Assembly: GCA_947600065.1 (NCBI GenBank)
Contig: CANQFZ010000012.1
Location: 1-43,521, forward strand
Direction of reading: 5' to 3'
From: an uncultured Clostridia bacterium
Lineage (GTDB): Bacteria; Bacillota; Clostridia; Oscillospirales; Ruminococcaceae
DNA: 43,521 nucleotides
A program made the position numbers and the translations under genes. Below the pieces are notes generated by a model. It was not told the DNA's origin and did no database searches. It saw nothing but the letters and a program-made list of their open reading frames with translations. This document shows, piece by piece, positions 16,321 to 26,591 of the stretch. Positions within the stretch are counted from its first letter, which is position 1. The number at the start of each line of letters is the position of its first letter.

Positions 16321-18087
16321 ATGGACACTATGGGCGGTCTTAAAAGAACGTGTATGTGCGCGCAAGTCACGCTCGAAATGAAAGAAGTTGTTGTCGGAGG
16401 CTGGACTGCGAGAGTACGCGACAAGGGCGGCATAATCTTTATAGACCTGCGCGACAGAACGGGAATCGTACAGCTTACATTTGACGAAACAACAGACAAA
16501 GCTGTTTTTGAAAAGGCAAAGATCGTCAGAAGCGAGGACGTTCTGCTTGTAAAAGGAACTGTCCGCCAAAGAGAAAGCGTAAACACCGAGATAAAAACGG
16601 GCGGTATAGAAATAATGCCCGAGGAGCTTAAAATTCTCTCAAAGGCGCAAACGCCGCCTTTTGAAATAGTGAGCAATTCAAAGACAAACGAGGAGCTTCG
16701 CCTTAAATACCGCTATCTTGACCTAAGGCGCGAGCCGCTCGTAAACAACCTCGTTATGCGCCACAATATCGCGAGAGTTGCGAGAGAATATTTCTACGAA
16801 AACGGATTTCTCGAAATAGAAACGCCGATGATGATAAAATCAACTCCCGAGGGCGCGAGAGATTATATTGTCCCGTCGAGGATACACAACGGCAAATTCT
16901 ATGCCCTGCCGCAGTCGCCGCAGATGTACAAGCAGCTTTTGATGATAGCGGGATACGACCGTTATATTCAGCTTGCGAGGTGCTTCCGCGACGAAGACTT
17001 AAGAGCGGACAGACAGCCCGAATTTACGCAGATAGACCTTGAGATGTCGTTTGTTGACGTTGACGACATTCTCGAATGTCTGGAGGGATTTGTAAAACGG
17101 CTGTACAAGGAGATACTCGATATTGATATACAGCTTCCCCTGCCCCGCCTTACTTATGACGAAGCTATGTCGCGCTACGGCTCGGACAAGCCCGACACGC
17201 GCTTTGAAATGGAGATAACCGACATTTCGGAAATTGTAAAGGACACGGACTTTGTCGTGTTCAAATCTGCTCTCGAAAACGGCGGCTCGGTTCGCGGAAT
17301 ATGCGCAAAGAACGGCGCGGCAACTCTTTCGAGAAAAGAAATAGACAAGCTGACTGAATTTGTAAAAGGTATAGGCGCAAAGGGCTTGGCTTATATACGC
17401 TGGGTTGACGATATGCCAAACTGCTCGTTTGCGAAATTCCTAAAAGACGGGGAACTTGAAAAGATAATGGCGGCGCTCGGCTGTGAAAAGGGCGACGTTG
17501 CGCTTATTGCCGCAGACAAGGACAAGGTCGTTCTGCCTACGCTCGGAGCGCTCAGACTTAAAGTCGCAAAACAACTCGACATTATCCCGCAGAAATGGAA
17601 CTTTACCTGGATAACCGAATTTCCGTTTTTTGAATACGACGAGGAAAGCGGCGAATGGCTCGCAATGCACCACCCGTTTACAATGCCGCTCGATGAGTGT
17701 ATCCCCTATCTTGACAGCGACAAGGCAAAAGTACGCGCGAAATGCTACGACCTTGTGCTGAACGGCGTAGAGCTTCTTTCGGGTTCGATAAGAATAAACG
17801 ATCCCGAACTTCAGAAGCATATGTTTGAAATGCTCGGCATGACAGACGAGGAAATAAAGGCAAAGTTCGGTTTCCTTGTTGACGCGTACAAATACGGAGC
17901 ACCGCCCCACGGCGGCGCGGGAATAGGACTTGATCGCCTCGCTATGCTTATGTGCGGATGTGACAGCCTCAGAGATGTAATTGCTTTTCCGAAAGTACAG
18001 AATGCTTCGGAGCTTATGAGCGAAGCTCCCGGAACAGTCTCGGAAGAGCAGCTCAAAGAGCTCGGAATAAAGATCTCCGAAGAATAG
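16321..18087 (+). CDS. aspS: Aspartyl-tRNA synthetase
   Basis: Charges tRNA-Asp. The 588-residue class IIb enzyme is of bacterial type. The N-terminal OB-fold anticodon-binding domain covers about 10-110 (VGGWTARVRDKGGIIFIDLRDR). Class II motif 2 is in FRDEDLRADRQPEFTQ near 225. The bacterial GAD insertion follows (about 290-400). The active-site stretch LAMHHPFTMP precedes motif 3, GAGIGLDRLAML near 535. It reads as full length. It has its own promoter at 16251-16279. A sigma-like gene begins 8 nt after its stop, so aspS may be cotranscribed with the membrane-regulator genes downstream. Confidence 0.97.
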   Translation: MDTMGGLKRTCMCAQVTLEMKEVVVGGWTARVRDKGGIIFIDLRDRTGIVQLTFDETTDKAVFEKAKIVRSEDVLLVKGTVRQRESVNTEIKTGGIEIMPEELKILSKAQTPPFEIVSNSKTNEELRLKYRYLDLRREPLVNNLVMRHNIARVAREYFYENGFLEIETPMMIKSTPEGARDYIVPSRIHNGKFYALPQSPQMYKQLLMIAGYDRYIQLARCFRDEDLRADRQPEFTQIDLEMSFVDVDDILECLEGFVKRLYKEILDIDIQLPLPRLTYDEAMSRYGSDKPDTRFEMEITDISEIVKDTDFVVFKSALENGGSVRGICAKNGAATLSRKEIDKLTEFVKGIGAKGLAYIRWVDDMPNCSFAKFLKDGELEKIMAALGCEKGDVALIAADKDKVVLPTLGALRLKVAKQLDIIPQKWNFTWITEFPFFEYDEESGEWLAMHHPFTMPLDECIPYLDSDKAKVRAKCYDLVLNGVELLSGSIRINDPELQKHMFEMLGMTDEEIKAKFGFLVDAYKYGAPPHGGAGIGLDRLAMLMCGCDSLRDVIAFPKVQNASELMSEAPGTVSEEQLKELGIKISEE

Positions 18088-18095
18088 GACAAGAC

Positions 18096-18563
18096 ATGGA
18101 TAAAAAAGAATACCGCAAATATGCCGTTCAGTCCGCAAACGGCGACGCAACGGCGTTTGCAAAGCTCTACGGACTTATAAACAGAAATATGTACTACACG
18201 GCGTTTTATACGCTGAAAACCGAAAAAGAGGCAATAAGCGCAGTTACCGAGATCGCCCGCGAAACATTCGGGACTATCTCGAACCTGCACAGCGAACAGC
18301 AGCTCTGCACATATATGATGAAAGCGCTGTGTGCGAAGATAAAGGGTGTTTTAAAGCGTTATCCCGACAATTCTCTCGACGACGACCAGCCCGAAATAAA
18401 AGAGCTGTTTTTTGAGCTTCCGAATATTGAAAGAATGATAGCCGTAATGCATATTGCGGGGAAATTTTCGTGCGAAGATATAGCTTCGTTTATGGGTATG
18501 ACCTCGGCGGGCGTAAGAAAAAAACTTGAACGCGCCAAACAGAAGCTCGGCATAACGGAATAA
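18096..18563 (+). CDS. Divergent ECF sigma-like protein
   Basis: A 155-residue protein with the layout of a small sigma factor. Residues 15-85 (DATAFAKLYGLINRNM, then TEKEAISAVTEIARETFG and LCTYMMKALCAKIKGVLKR) track region 2, but the usual WLYxIARNxxxDxxR core is eroded. Residues 112-150 form a clear region 4 helix-turn-helix, FSCEDIASFMGMTSAGVRKK. It follows aspS by 8 nt and precedes a 773-residue single-pass membrane protein by 18 nt. It may be an atypical ECF sigma whose region 2 has drifted, or a DNA-binding adaptor derived from one. The weak region 2 makes -10 recognition uncertain. Confidence 0.65.
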   Translation: MDKKEYRKYAVQSANGDATAFAKLYGLINRNMYYTAFYTLKTEKEAISAVTEIARETFGTISNLHSEQQLCTYMMKALCAKIKGVLKRYPDNSLDDDQPEIKELFFELPNIERMIAVMHIAGKFSCEDIASFMGMTSAGVRKKLERAKQKLGITE

Positions 18564-18581
18564 AAGAATGGAGGAAAACAG

Positions 18582-20903
18582 ATGACAGTCGAGGAAATGC
18601 GCGCGATAATGCGCCGCAGGGTCGTTCCCGAAGATCTTGTAGTGCAGAATATCGTAGAATATCTTATGGACGAATCAGCACAACTTCCAAAACTCAGTGC
18701 GTTCGCATTTCTAAACCGTATCCATGACCTCGGAATGAGCGCAAAGGATTTTACCGTTCTTCTTGAAGGGTGCGGCGCGCCTCAGTCCGCCGTTGACAAA
18801 ATAAAGGCAAATCCCGCGATGAGCCTTAATAATCTTGTATTGACCCTCGAAAATTCGGGGCTTACTTCAGACGACTACAGCGATATGCTTTATACCGCCA
18901 GAATGGTATTTGAGCAGACGCTTACTTCGGCGGACATTCTCAGACAGGCGGAGAATGATAATGACGACGAAGACGAAGAACCGACTGTTTCGGAGCTGTT
19001 CGACGATGTTCCAGAAGAATCGGAAAAAACAGACAATGCAGAAGAAAGCGTTTCGGAAGAAAAAACATCCGTAGATGAAACTACAGATGAAAAAACGGAT
19101 ATTGAAGCAAAGGTCTCCGAAGAGAAAACTTCCGTTGAAGAACAATTGCCCGAAAACAAGGCTGAAGAAAACTCGGAACTTGCGGGTGATACTTCTACTC
19201 TTATTATTTCAATTGACCCTAAAAAACTGAAAAAAGGCTCGGCTGAAAAGTCTTTAAGTGTCGAGAGTTTGTTTGACGGTGACGCAGATGAAAAGTCGAA
19301 AGATGACGAGGAAGATAAGAGCAACGTTTCAGACGAAGAAATTGATGAAAAGACAAATGACGAAGCCGAAGATACGGAAAGCCCGTCCGAAAATCACGAA
19401 GAACTCGTCGAAACAAAAGAAGGCGAAAGTAAAAAGGGCGGCTATAACAAGCCCGCGCTGATTATATCCGCAGTGGGAGCGGCTGTGCTTTTGCTTTTGT
19501 GCGCGTTTTTTACATTTTTCGGGGATAAGATTTTTAAAAACAGCACATCTAAAAATAAGTTTAGTTATGCAGAAAACAACGACGCGATATTCGCCGAGGT
19601 CTACGACAGCTACACCGCGGGAAATATGGGCGGCGACAGAGCGCAGCCGTATTTTGCGGGAGAAAAGCTGTTTGGAAATATGCTTATTTCTCAGAGCGAC
19701 TTTGGGATAGTTTCCGACGGCGATTTCGTATACATCTGCTCGAAAGATAAGATCGCGGCTTATGACGACAAGGATATAAGTTCTGCGGCAAAGGCAGAGA
19801 TACTTCCGCCCGAAAACACGAAATTTGTAGATCTCTTTCAAAACGGAGATTCGGTCATAGCCGTATTTACGGGAAAAGAATGCGGATTTATGAATATCAA
19901 AAAAGGATATGTGAATTTCACGGTGCGTCAGGACGGCGAGCTTTGCGACTTCAGCGCAAATGAAAATGAAATAAGTTTCGGCTCGGTCTATGTTCCTCAT
20001 TATACTCACACCTTCAATTCTTCTGACGTAGATCAATATATCCCGCGCGTGGGCAGAGATGAAAAAGCCGCGCTTTCTGCGGGAAATATCCTGCTCGGAA
20101 AAGCAAGCGGCTGTTCGTATGCTGTCTGGGGAAAATATTCTCTTGCAGACGGAAGCACCCTTGCGGCAAGAGCCGCTCTCGGCGACCCTGTTTATGCGGG
20201 AGCTTCGGGTGTGTGTGCTTTGAATTTCAAAGACAAAGACGGCAATATACTGGGAAAAATAGTATATCTTTCGGAAGAACCCGTTGTAAAGGAAACAAAA
20301 GAAGCGATCTTCGCTGCGGCGGAATGCGCGGATATGTTTGCCGCGCTGGGAAATCAGAATATAACGCTCTTTGACGCGCAGTTTGAAGAAAAGACAGAAC
20401 CGACGGAGCTTCCTGCGCTTCCCGACAGAATGAAGTTTGGCGGAAAAGTTCTGCTCCTCGGAAAAGAGGACGGCGTGTTCTCTGCGATAAACTGCGCGAA
20501 TATAGACGCTCCCGTTGTTCTTGAAACAACAAAGGAAAACGGAGTTGTTTTGGGAGACAGCGCGGTTGTATTCAAAACCGACACAAAGCTCGAAGCCTCG
20601 CTGTTTCATCTTGAAAACGGAGAGGCAAAACAGACGGGCTCTTTCTCAAAAAGCCTGTCGGAAAGCGAACTTTCAACCCTTGAGGTAGGCGGGGCTGAAA
20701 CGGCGGCATTCAGCGAAGGCGTATGCGCGTTTGCGTTCAGATATTTCGACGGAGTTTCTATTGTTTCACAATGCGTTATGTTTGGAAAGAACAATTCCGA
20801 GAGAACCCTTTATGACGACAGAACAGGTTATACAGCCGTTTTCAACCTTGACGGAAGTATATTTGCGGTAAGTTCTAAGGGCTTGGAAACAGTTTTTGAA
20901 TAA
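18582..20903 (+). CDS. Large membrane protein with acidic linker and propeller-like outer domain
   Basis: I do not recognise a named family. Four regions are visible in 773 residues. Residues 1-125 are helical and cytosolic. Residues 126-285 are a strongly acidic, Ser/Thr-rich low-complexity linker with the unit VSEEKTSV twice. Residues about 290-312 are one membrane helix (ALIISAVGAAVLLLLCAFF). The remaining 460 residues are outside and consist of short beta-strand blocks (FVYICSKDKIAAYDD, SYAVWGKYSLADGS), compatible with a beta-propeller; that fold is inference. The start has GGAGG upstream. The position directly after a sigma-like gene suggests a signal-sensing partner. A perfect promoter begins 5 nt after the stop. 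Confidence 0.7.
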   Translation: MTVEEMRAIMRRRVVPEDLVVQNIVEYLMDESAQLPKLSAFAFLNRIHDLGMSAKDFTVLLEGCGAPQSAVDKIKANPAMSLNNLVLTLENSGLTSDDYSDMLYTARMVFEQTLTSADILRQAENDNDDEDEEPTVSELFDDVPEESEKTDNAEESVSEEKTSVDETTDEKTDIEAKVSEEKTSVEEQLPENKAEENSELAGDTSTLIISIDPKKLKKGSAEKSLSVESLFDGDADEKSKDDEEDKSNVSDEEIDEKTNDEAEDTESPSENHEELVETKEGESKKGGYNKPALIISAVGAAVLLLLCAFFTFFGDKIFKNSTSKNKFSYAENNDAIFAEVYDSYTAGNMGGDRAQPYFAGEKLFGNMLISQSDFGIVSDGDFVYICSKDKIAAYDDKDISSAAKAEILPPENTKFVDLFQNGDSVIAVFTGKECGFMNIKKGYVNFTVRQDGELCDFSANENEISFGSVYVPHYTHTFNSSDVDQYIPRVGRDEKAALSAGNILLGKASGCSYAVWGKYSLADGSTLAARAALGDPVYAGASGVCALNFKDKDGNILGKIVYLSEEPVVKETKEAIFAAAECADMFAALGNQNITLFDAQFEEKTEPTELPALPDRMKFGGKVLLLGKEDGVFSAINCANIDAPVVLETTKENGVVLGDSAVVFKTDTKLEASLFHLENGEAKQTGSFSKSLSESELSTLEVGGAETAAFSEGVCAFAFRYFDGVSIVSQCVMFGKNNSERTLYDDRTGYTAVFNLDGSIFAVSSKGLETVFE

Positions 20904-20907
20904 GCTC

Positions 20908-20936
20908 TTGACAGAAGCGCGGATTTTTTGTATAAT
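20908..20936 (+). promoter_or_regulatory. Perfect consensus sigma-A promoter
   Basis: TTGACA (20908-20913), 17-nt spacer, TATAAT (20931-20936), all consensus. Predicted start near 20943. It drives the DUF624 gene and probably purA. It lies so close to the small ORF at 20949 that a transcript from here would give that ORF a leader of only about 6 nt. Confidence 0.85.
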
Positions 20937-20948
20937 GGAAGTGGTTTT

Positions 20949-21053
20949 TTGAACGAGAAAAAACGTGCGCTGCTGATAAAGATCAGTAAGATCATAGCCT
21001 TTATCGTTGCGCTGGCGATGATAGCAGGCACTGTTCTGCAAGCTTTTTCATAA
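20949..21053 (+). CDS. 34-residue single-pass membrane peptide
   Basis: A short ORF beginning TTG (20949) and ending TAA (21051). The peptide starts MNEKKRALLIKISK, continues with one hydrophobic helix (IIAFIVALAMIAGTVL) and ends QAFS. A Lys/Arg-rich N-terminus plus one helix is typical of small conserved Firmicute membrane peptides (DUF4044-like in layout; not confirmed). It has no strong Shine-Dalgarno; a GGAAGTGG lies just upstream but would be mostly absent from a transcript started at the adjacent promoter. It could be read as a near-leaderless ORF or from read-through of the gene before. It ends 15 nt before the DUF624 gene. Confidence 0.55.
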   Translation: MNEKKRALLIKISKIIAFIVALAMIAGTVLQAFS

Positions 21054-21068
21054 TTAAGGATTTGGTAT

Positions 21069-21881
21069 ATGGGATTATTTTTTGACAACAGAACGGGTCC
21101 GGGCGTTCCCAAAAACGCGCCGAAGAAAAAACCGTTCTTCCGTTTCTGGGAACTTTTCGGAAATAAATTCTGGGACTTCTTCAAGATAAACCTTATATAC
21201 TTTCTGTTCTGTATCCCGATAGTTACTATTGGTCCCGCGACTGCGGCAATGACCGCTCTTATGCGGAATATTTATCTCGAACGCCCTCAGTTTTACTTTC
21301 ATGACTTCAAGAATGAATTTAAGAAAAATTTTAAAAAGTCCGTCGGCATCGGAATTATAAACGTTATTGCCATAGCAATAACACTGCTCTCGATAATAAT
21401 GTTCTTGAGCATGGAAAAGCTTACGCCTGTGGACGAGGTTATGTTTGCGGCATCAATTGCGGCTTCGCTGTTGTTTCTTATTATGAGCTTCTACATCTAC
21501 CCGCAAATAGTCGCACTTGACCTAAAGCTTACGGATATACTCAGAAACGCGCTTGTGCTCTCATTTCTGAACATCGGCAGAGAGCTTATAATACTTGTGT
21601 TTGTTTTAGGATATGCGTTTCTTGCGTTCAATTTCCCTGTTTTTGTGCTTCCGCTTACCCCTGTTGTGCCGCTCGCGTGGCTGGGATTTTTGTCGGTTTT
21701 CTGCTGTTATCCCGCGATACAGAAGCATATAATTGACCCATATTACAGGCAGACAGGAGAAAAAAATCCCGAAATTCCCGATTATGCCGAGGAGGCACTT
21801 TTTACCGACCAAGGCGGAAACGAAAAATCAACGGAGATAAATACATCCCGCAAACGCTCAAAAGGCAAAACCATAAAGTGA
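21069..21881 (+). CDS. DUF624 / YesL-like membrane protein
   Basis: A 270-residue integral membrane protein with the DUF624 (YesL) signature. Residues 25-60 contain FWELFGNKFWDFFKINLIYF and then IPIVTIGPATAAMTALMR, the most conserved stretch of the family. About five membrane helices follow, in pairs near 40-60, 92-115, 127-150, 163-190 and 195-215. The C-terminal 55 residues are charged and cytosolic. YesL proteins often sit with sugar-uptake or two-component genes, but no activity is established. Here the neighbours are a small membrane peptide and purA. Expression probably comes from the perfect promoter at 20908-20936. Confidence 0.85.
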   Translation: MGLFFDNRTGPGVPKNAPKKKPFFRFWELFGNKFWDFFKINLIYFLFCIPIVTIGPATAAMTALMRNIYLERPQFYFHDFKNEFKKNFKKSVGIGIINVIAIAITLLSIIMFLSMEKLTPVDEVMFAASIAASLLFLIMSFYIYPQIVALDLKLTDILRNALVLSFLNIGRELIILVFVLGYAFLAFNFPVFVLPLTPVVPLAWLGFLSVFCCYPAIQKHIIDPYYRQTGEKNPEIPDYAEEALFTDQGGNEKSTEINTSRKRSKGKTIK

Positions 21882-21913
21882 TAATTCGGCACGACCGATA
21901 AATAAAAATATAA

Positions 21914-23211
<1,298 letters not shown>

Positions 23212-23212
<1 letters not shown>

Positions 23213-23982
23213 TGAAGATATTATTTATAGGAGACGTCGTGGGTGACGCGGGAGTAAAGGCTCTTATGAGCGGACTTCCCGATGTGCGCAGAGAATACGG
23301 CGCAGACTTCACCATAGTAAACGGCGAGAACAGTTCGGAAAACAACGGCATAAGCGCGCGTTCTGCGGGCGAGATATTTTCGGCGGGAGCGGACGTTATA
23401 ACCACAGGAAATCACGCATTCCGCAGAAAATCCATTCTCGAAGAATACGAGCATAACGAACGGCTTATACGTCCCGCGAATTACGGCGACGGCGTAGCGG
23501 GGAGAGGATATTGCGAGGTAGACTGCGGAGCATATTCTATAGCCGTTATAAATCTTATGGGAACGGCATTTATGCAGCCCGTTGATAATCCGTTTAAATG
23601 CGCGGACGAGCTGCTGAAGCAAATAAGCTCGCGCATAATAATCGTTGATTTCCATGCCGAAGCAACGAGCGAAAAAAGCGCGATGAGCTGGTATCTTTCG
23701 GGGCGCGTTTCGGCAGTTATCGGAACGCACACTCACGTTCAGACCGCCGACGAGCGAATAATAAACGGAACAGGCTGTCTGACCGACGCAGGCATGACAG
23801 GTCCCGTAAATTCCGTTCTCGGCGTTAGAAAAGACATCATAATCGACAAATTTGTAAACTACATTCCGCGTCCTCATATCTTTGCGGACGGCGAATGTCG
23901 GATAAACGGCGTTTGCCTCGAAATAGACCGCAAGAGCGGACAATGCGTTTCGATAGAGCGCATTTGCAAAACTATTCAATAA
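23212..23982 (+). CDS. ymdB: YmdB family metallophosphoesterase
   Basis: A 256-residue calcineurin-like phosphodiesterase of the YmdB family (TIGR00282). In Bacillus this enzyme hydrolyses 2',3'-cyclic nucleotides and affects biofilm and motility decisions. Visible metal ligands are Asp8 (IGDVVGD), Glu in NGENSS, Asn and His in TTGNHAF, His in VDFHAEATSEK and the pair in GTHTHVQTADE. I used the ATG at 23212, which overlaps the purA TGA by one base and gives the family N-terminus MKILFIGDVVGD. An upstream GTG would add 21 residues inside purA without support. spoVS follows 101 nt later, the usual Firmicute ymdB-spoVS order. Confidence 0.95.
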
Positions 23983-24083
23983 TGTCAAAAATATAGTGCG
24001 AAGTAATATTTTCGTCACTCTATTTATAATCTAAAAAACATATATAGAAAGGTGAAACAAAAAGTTTCAGAAGGGTAATTAAA

Positions 24084-24344
24084 ATGGAAGTGGTTAAGGT
24101 TTCTTCTCATTCCGTACCGAAGTCGGTAGCGGGAGCGATCGCAGCGGTAATTCGTGAAAACCGCGAGGTCGAAGTACAGGCAGTAGGCGCAGGCGCAGCA
24201 AACCAAGCTGTAAAGTCGATTGCAATAGCAAGAAGCTATATGGCTCTTGTGGGAGTTGATCTTATTTGTATTCCCGCGTTTACTACCGTTGATATTGACG
24301 GCGAAGAGCGCACGGCTATGAAGTTTATCGTAGAGCCGCGCTAA
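24084..24344 (+). CDS. spoVS: Stage V sporulation protein S
   Basis: An 86-residue Alba-fold protein with the near-invariant SpoVS sequence: MEVVKVSSHSVPKSVAGAIA, then EVQAVGAGAANQAVKSIAIARSY and FTTVDIDGEERTA. In Bacillus it acts in spore coat and septum steps; it also occurs in some non-sporulating lineages, so it does not prove sporulation. AGAAGGGTAA supports the start. Upstream is a TATAAT at 24025-24030 without a convincing -35. A small GAAAC-AAAAA-GTTTC hairpin lies just before the ribosome site. The asparaginase gene starts 9 nt after its stop. Confidence 0.95.
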   Translation: MEVVKVSSHSVPKSVAGAIAAVIRENREVEVQAVGAGAANQAVKSIAIARSYMALVGVDLICIPAFTTVDIDGEERTAMKFIVEPR

Positions 24345-24353
24345 TTTTTGGTA

Positions 24354-25304
24354 ATGCATAAAATTCTGCTGATAACGACGGGCGGCACTATAGCTTGTCC
24401 CGACACAAACAAAGCAAGATCTCCCCAAGACTTTTCAAAAACATTTCCGCACAGCTTTTGTGAACATGAAACACAAGATATAGAAATTGTCGAACCGTTC
24501 TGTCTTGACAGCACGAATATGACTCCACGGCATTATATTGAGCTAGCAAAGATCATAACCAAAAACTACGGAGGCTTCGGCGGATTTGTCATAACTCATG
24601 GTACCGATACACTCGCCTATGCCGCCGCGGTTTTGTCGTGTCTTATTGAAAACAGCGAAAAGCCCGTTGTTCTGACGGGGAGCATGAAGCCGTTTATGGC
24701 TAAAAATTCCGACGCTCCCGAAAATCTCCATAATGCGCTTTTGTTCGCTTCTGACAATCACGCACACGGAGTTTCGGTCGTTTTCGGGAAATATGCGTTT
24801 GACGGCAGATGTGTATCAAAAGTGCACACAACGGCAATAAATGCGTTTGAAAGCGTGAATTTTCCTCCTTTGGCTTTGTTTGAACGGGAAAGGGTCGTTT
24901 TTACCGAGCCGAAAGCCGAATACAGCGGAACAGTTCGATTTTACGAAACGCTCGACGAAAGGATAGAAACGGTTTTTCTTGTTCCCGGAATATCCGCGCC
25001 CATTATCAGAAACGAAACGCGCGCCGTTATCATTTTAGGGTTCGGCACAGGCGGACTTCCCGTATATCTCGAAGGCTTTCTGAAAGAGCTTGTTTCGCGC
25101 GGGATCTATATTATAATGTCAACCCAGGTCTTACGCGGCGGGAGCAATCTTTCACTCTACGAGGTCGGAAGCGGGATAATGGACAGATATCCCGTCATTG
25201 ACGCGGGAAAAATGACCGTTGAATATGCGTCTATGAGAGCTATGTTTGCGCTTTCAATTTCCGACAGCTTTGAGGAATTTAGGCGCATTTTCTCAAATGA
25301 ATAA
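24354..25304 (+). CDS. L-asparaginase, type I-like
   Basis: Hydrolyses L-asparagine to aspartate and ammonia. The 316-residue protein has both catalytic threonine motifs: ITTGGTIA at the N-terminus and THGTDTLAYAA near residue 82. It also has the family stretch VVLTGSMKPF and a C-terminal GFGTGG. There is no signal peptide, so it is cytosolic (AnsA-like). I used the ATG at 24354; a TTG two codons earlier is possible. The ribosome site is weak, so translation may be coupled to spoVS, whose stop lies 9 nt upstream. The downstream kinase overlaps its end or follows within 17 nt. Confidence 0.92.
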   Translation: MHKILLITTGGTIACPDTNKARSPQDFSKTFPHSFCEHETQDIEIVEPFCLDSTNMTPRHYIELAKIITKNYGGFGGFVITHGTDTLAYAAAVLSCLIENSEKPVVLTGSMKPFMAKNSDAPENLHNALLFASDNHAHGVSVVFGKYAFDGRCVSKVHTTAINAFESVNFPPLALFERERVVFTEPKAEYSGTVRFYETLDERIETVFLVPGISAPIIRNETRAVIILGFGTGGLPVYLEGFLKELVSRGIYIIMSTQVLRGGSNLSLYEVGSGIMDRYPVIDAGKMTVEYASMRAMFALSISDSFEEFRRIFSNE

Positions 25305-25320
25305 AAGGGACTTTCCAAAT

Positions 25321-26226
25321 ATGAGATGTATTTCTACAGAACAGCTTAATATTGCCGCAGAAGATCCCGAAAAGATAATTTCTGACGGCGAAAGGTATTA
25401 TTTTGAACAGCTTTCTATGGCAGAGGAAAAAATATATGCCTCCCACGAGAAACGCCCCGTTGTGCTTATCTCGGGCCCGTCGGGTTCGGGAAAAACTACC
25501 TCCGCTCACAGGATAGCCGACCTTCTCGCAAAGCGCGGCTGTAAAGCGCATATAATTTCTATGGACAACTATTTTCTGTCTATGAGCGAAAACGAAGCCG
25601 CGCGCGACAAAAACGGGAACATCGACTTTGAAAGCCCGTATAGGCTCGACATTCCGCTTTTTAAAAAGCACCTTAAAATGCTTTCGCAGTGCGAGGAGAT
25701 AGACATTCCCGCATTTGATTTCGCAAAGCAGGAGCGCTATGAGGGAACAAAGCTGAAGCGCGAGCCGAACGATCTCGTTATACTAGAGGGCATACACGCC
25801 TTAAATCCCATTGTAACGGGAGACTGCGAGGATTATACAACTTGCGTTTATGTCAGCGTCCGCACGAGGATATCAAATGGAGAAAAGCTTCTCCACCCCT
25901 CAAAGATACGTCTTATGAGAAGGCTTATACGCGACAAGCTTTTTCGCGGGCGAGACATAGATGAAACGTTTGAGTTTTTCAAGTCGGTAGAACGCGGAGA
26001 AGATCTTTACATATTGCCGTTTAAGGAGCGCGCGAGTATAAGCATAGACACATTTATAGAATACGAAGCAAACGTATACCGTGATATGCTTTTGACCGAA
26101 CTTGAAGCAAAGAGCTCCGAACAGGCTATAGCAAAGGAATTAGCGGAGTTTCTCAAACTTCTGAAGCCTATAGAAAAAAAGTTTGTACCACAAAATTCGC
26201 TAATACGTGAATTTGTTGGTGACTGA
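25321..26226 (+). CDS. Uridine kinase-like nucleoside kinase
   Basis: A P-loop kinase of the phosphoribulokinase/uridine kinase family, probably phosphorylating uridine or another nucleoside. Walker A is SGPSGSGKTT near residue 50. The family motif SMDNYFLS follows, then FDFAKQERYEG and a Walker B-like VILEGIHALNP. An ARG-type lid segment is visible in RLMRRLIRDKLFRGR. I chose the ATG at 25321 because AAAAGGGA lies 10 nt upstream. An ATG at 25297, overlapping the asparaginase stop by 8 nt, would add eight residues. It differs from short Udk proteins by longer N- and C-terminal parts and resembles the nucleoside kinases common in Clostridia. Confidence 0.82.
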   Translation: MRCISTEQLNIAAEDPEKIISDGERYYFEQLSMAEEKIYASHEKRPVVLISGPSGSGKTTSAHRIADLLAKRGCKAHIISMDNYFLSMSENEAARDKNGNIDFESPYRLDIPLFKKHLKMLSQCEEIDIPAFDFAKQERYEGTKLKREPNDLVILEGIHALNPIVTGDCEDYTTCVYVSVRTRISNGEKLLHPSKIRLMRRLIRDKLFRGRDIDETFEFFKSVERGEDLYILPFKERASISIDTFIEYEANVYRDMLLTELEAKSSEQAIAKELAEFLKLLKPIEKKFVPQNSLIREFVGD

Positions 26227-26426
26227 ATTTTCCGTCCACATATTGCATTGAAATCTTATACAATTTGTATATTTTTTCCAAGATTTGGTTTAATAAAACT
26301 GCTTTAACTTTAAATGTTATTGTCTTTTTAACCATAATTTACATTTATTTTTTATCATAATACACAACGCCCATTGTAGCAGAATATTAAATTTAGTGCA
26401 TTTTATAAAAATATTTTTTTAATTTA

Positions 26427-26455
26427 TTGACAAAATAAATTAGCGGTGATATAAT
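26427..26455 (+). promoter_or_regulatory. Perfect sigma-A promoter of the exopolysaccharide block
   Basis: TTGACA (26427-26432), 17-nt spacer, TATAAT (26450-26455). The transcript would have a leader of about 130-170 nt, in which TCGGAC and GTCCGA could pair across about 50 nt. The 26227-26420 part of this 365-nt gap is AT-rich and shows nothing further that I can support. Confidence 0.85.
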
Positions 26456-26591
26456 AAGCTATAGCATGATGCATTATTATGTAGTATACTAATTCATGCA
26501 GAATTGATTTTGTCCGCAAACTCACGCGCGACAGGAAATTTAACTCGGACCTCACCACATATTTTACATAAAGATATAATCCACAACCCCA

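Noticed and set aside
19329-20609. Long minus-strand open frame (426 codons) opposite the propeller-like protein
   Set aside because: It is a mirror of the plus-strand gene's codon bias, has no ribosome site, no family resemblance and would overlap a well-supported gene completely.
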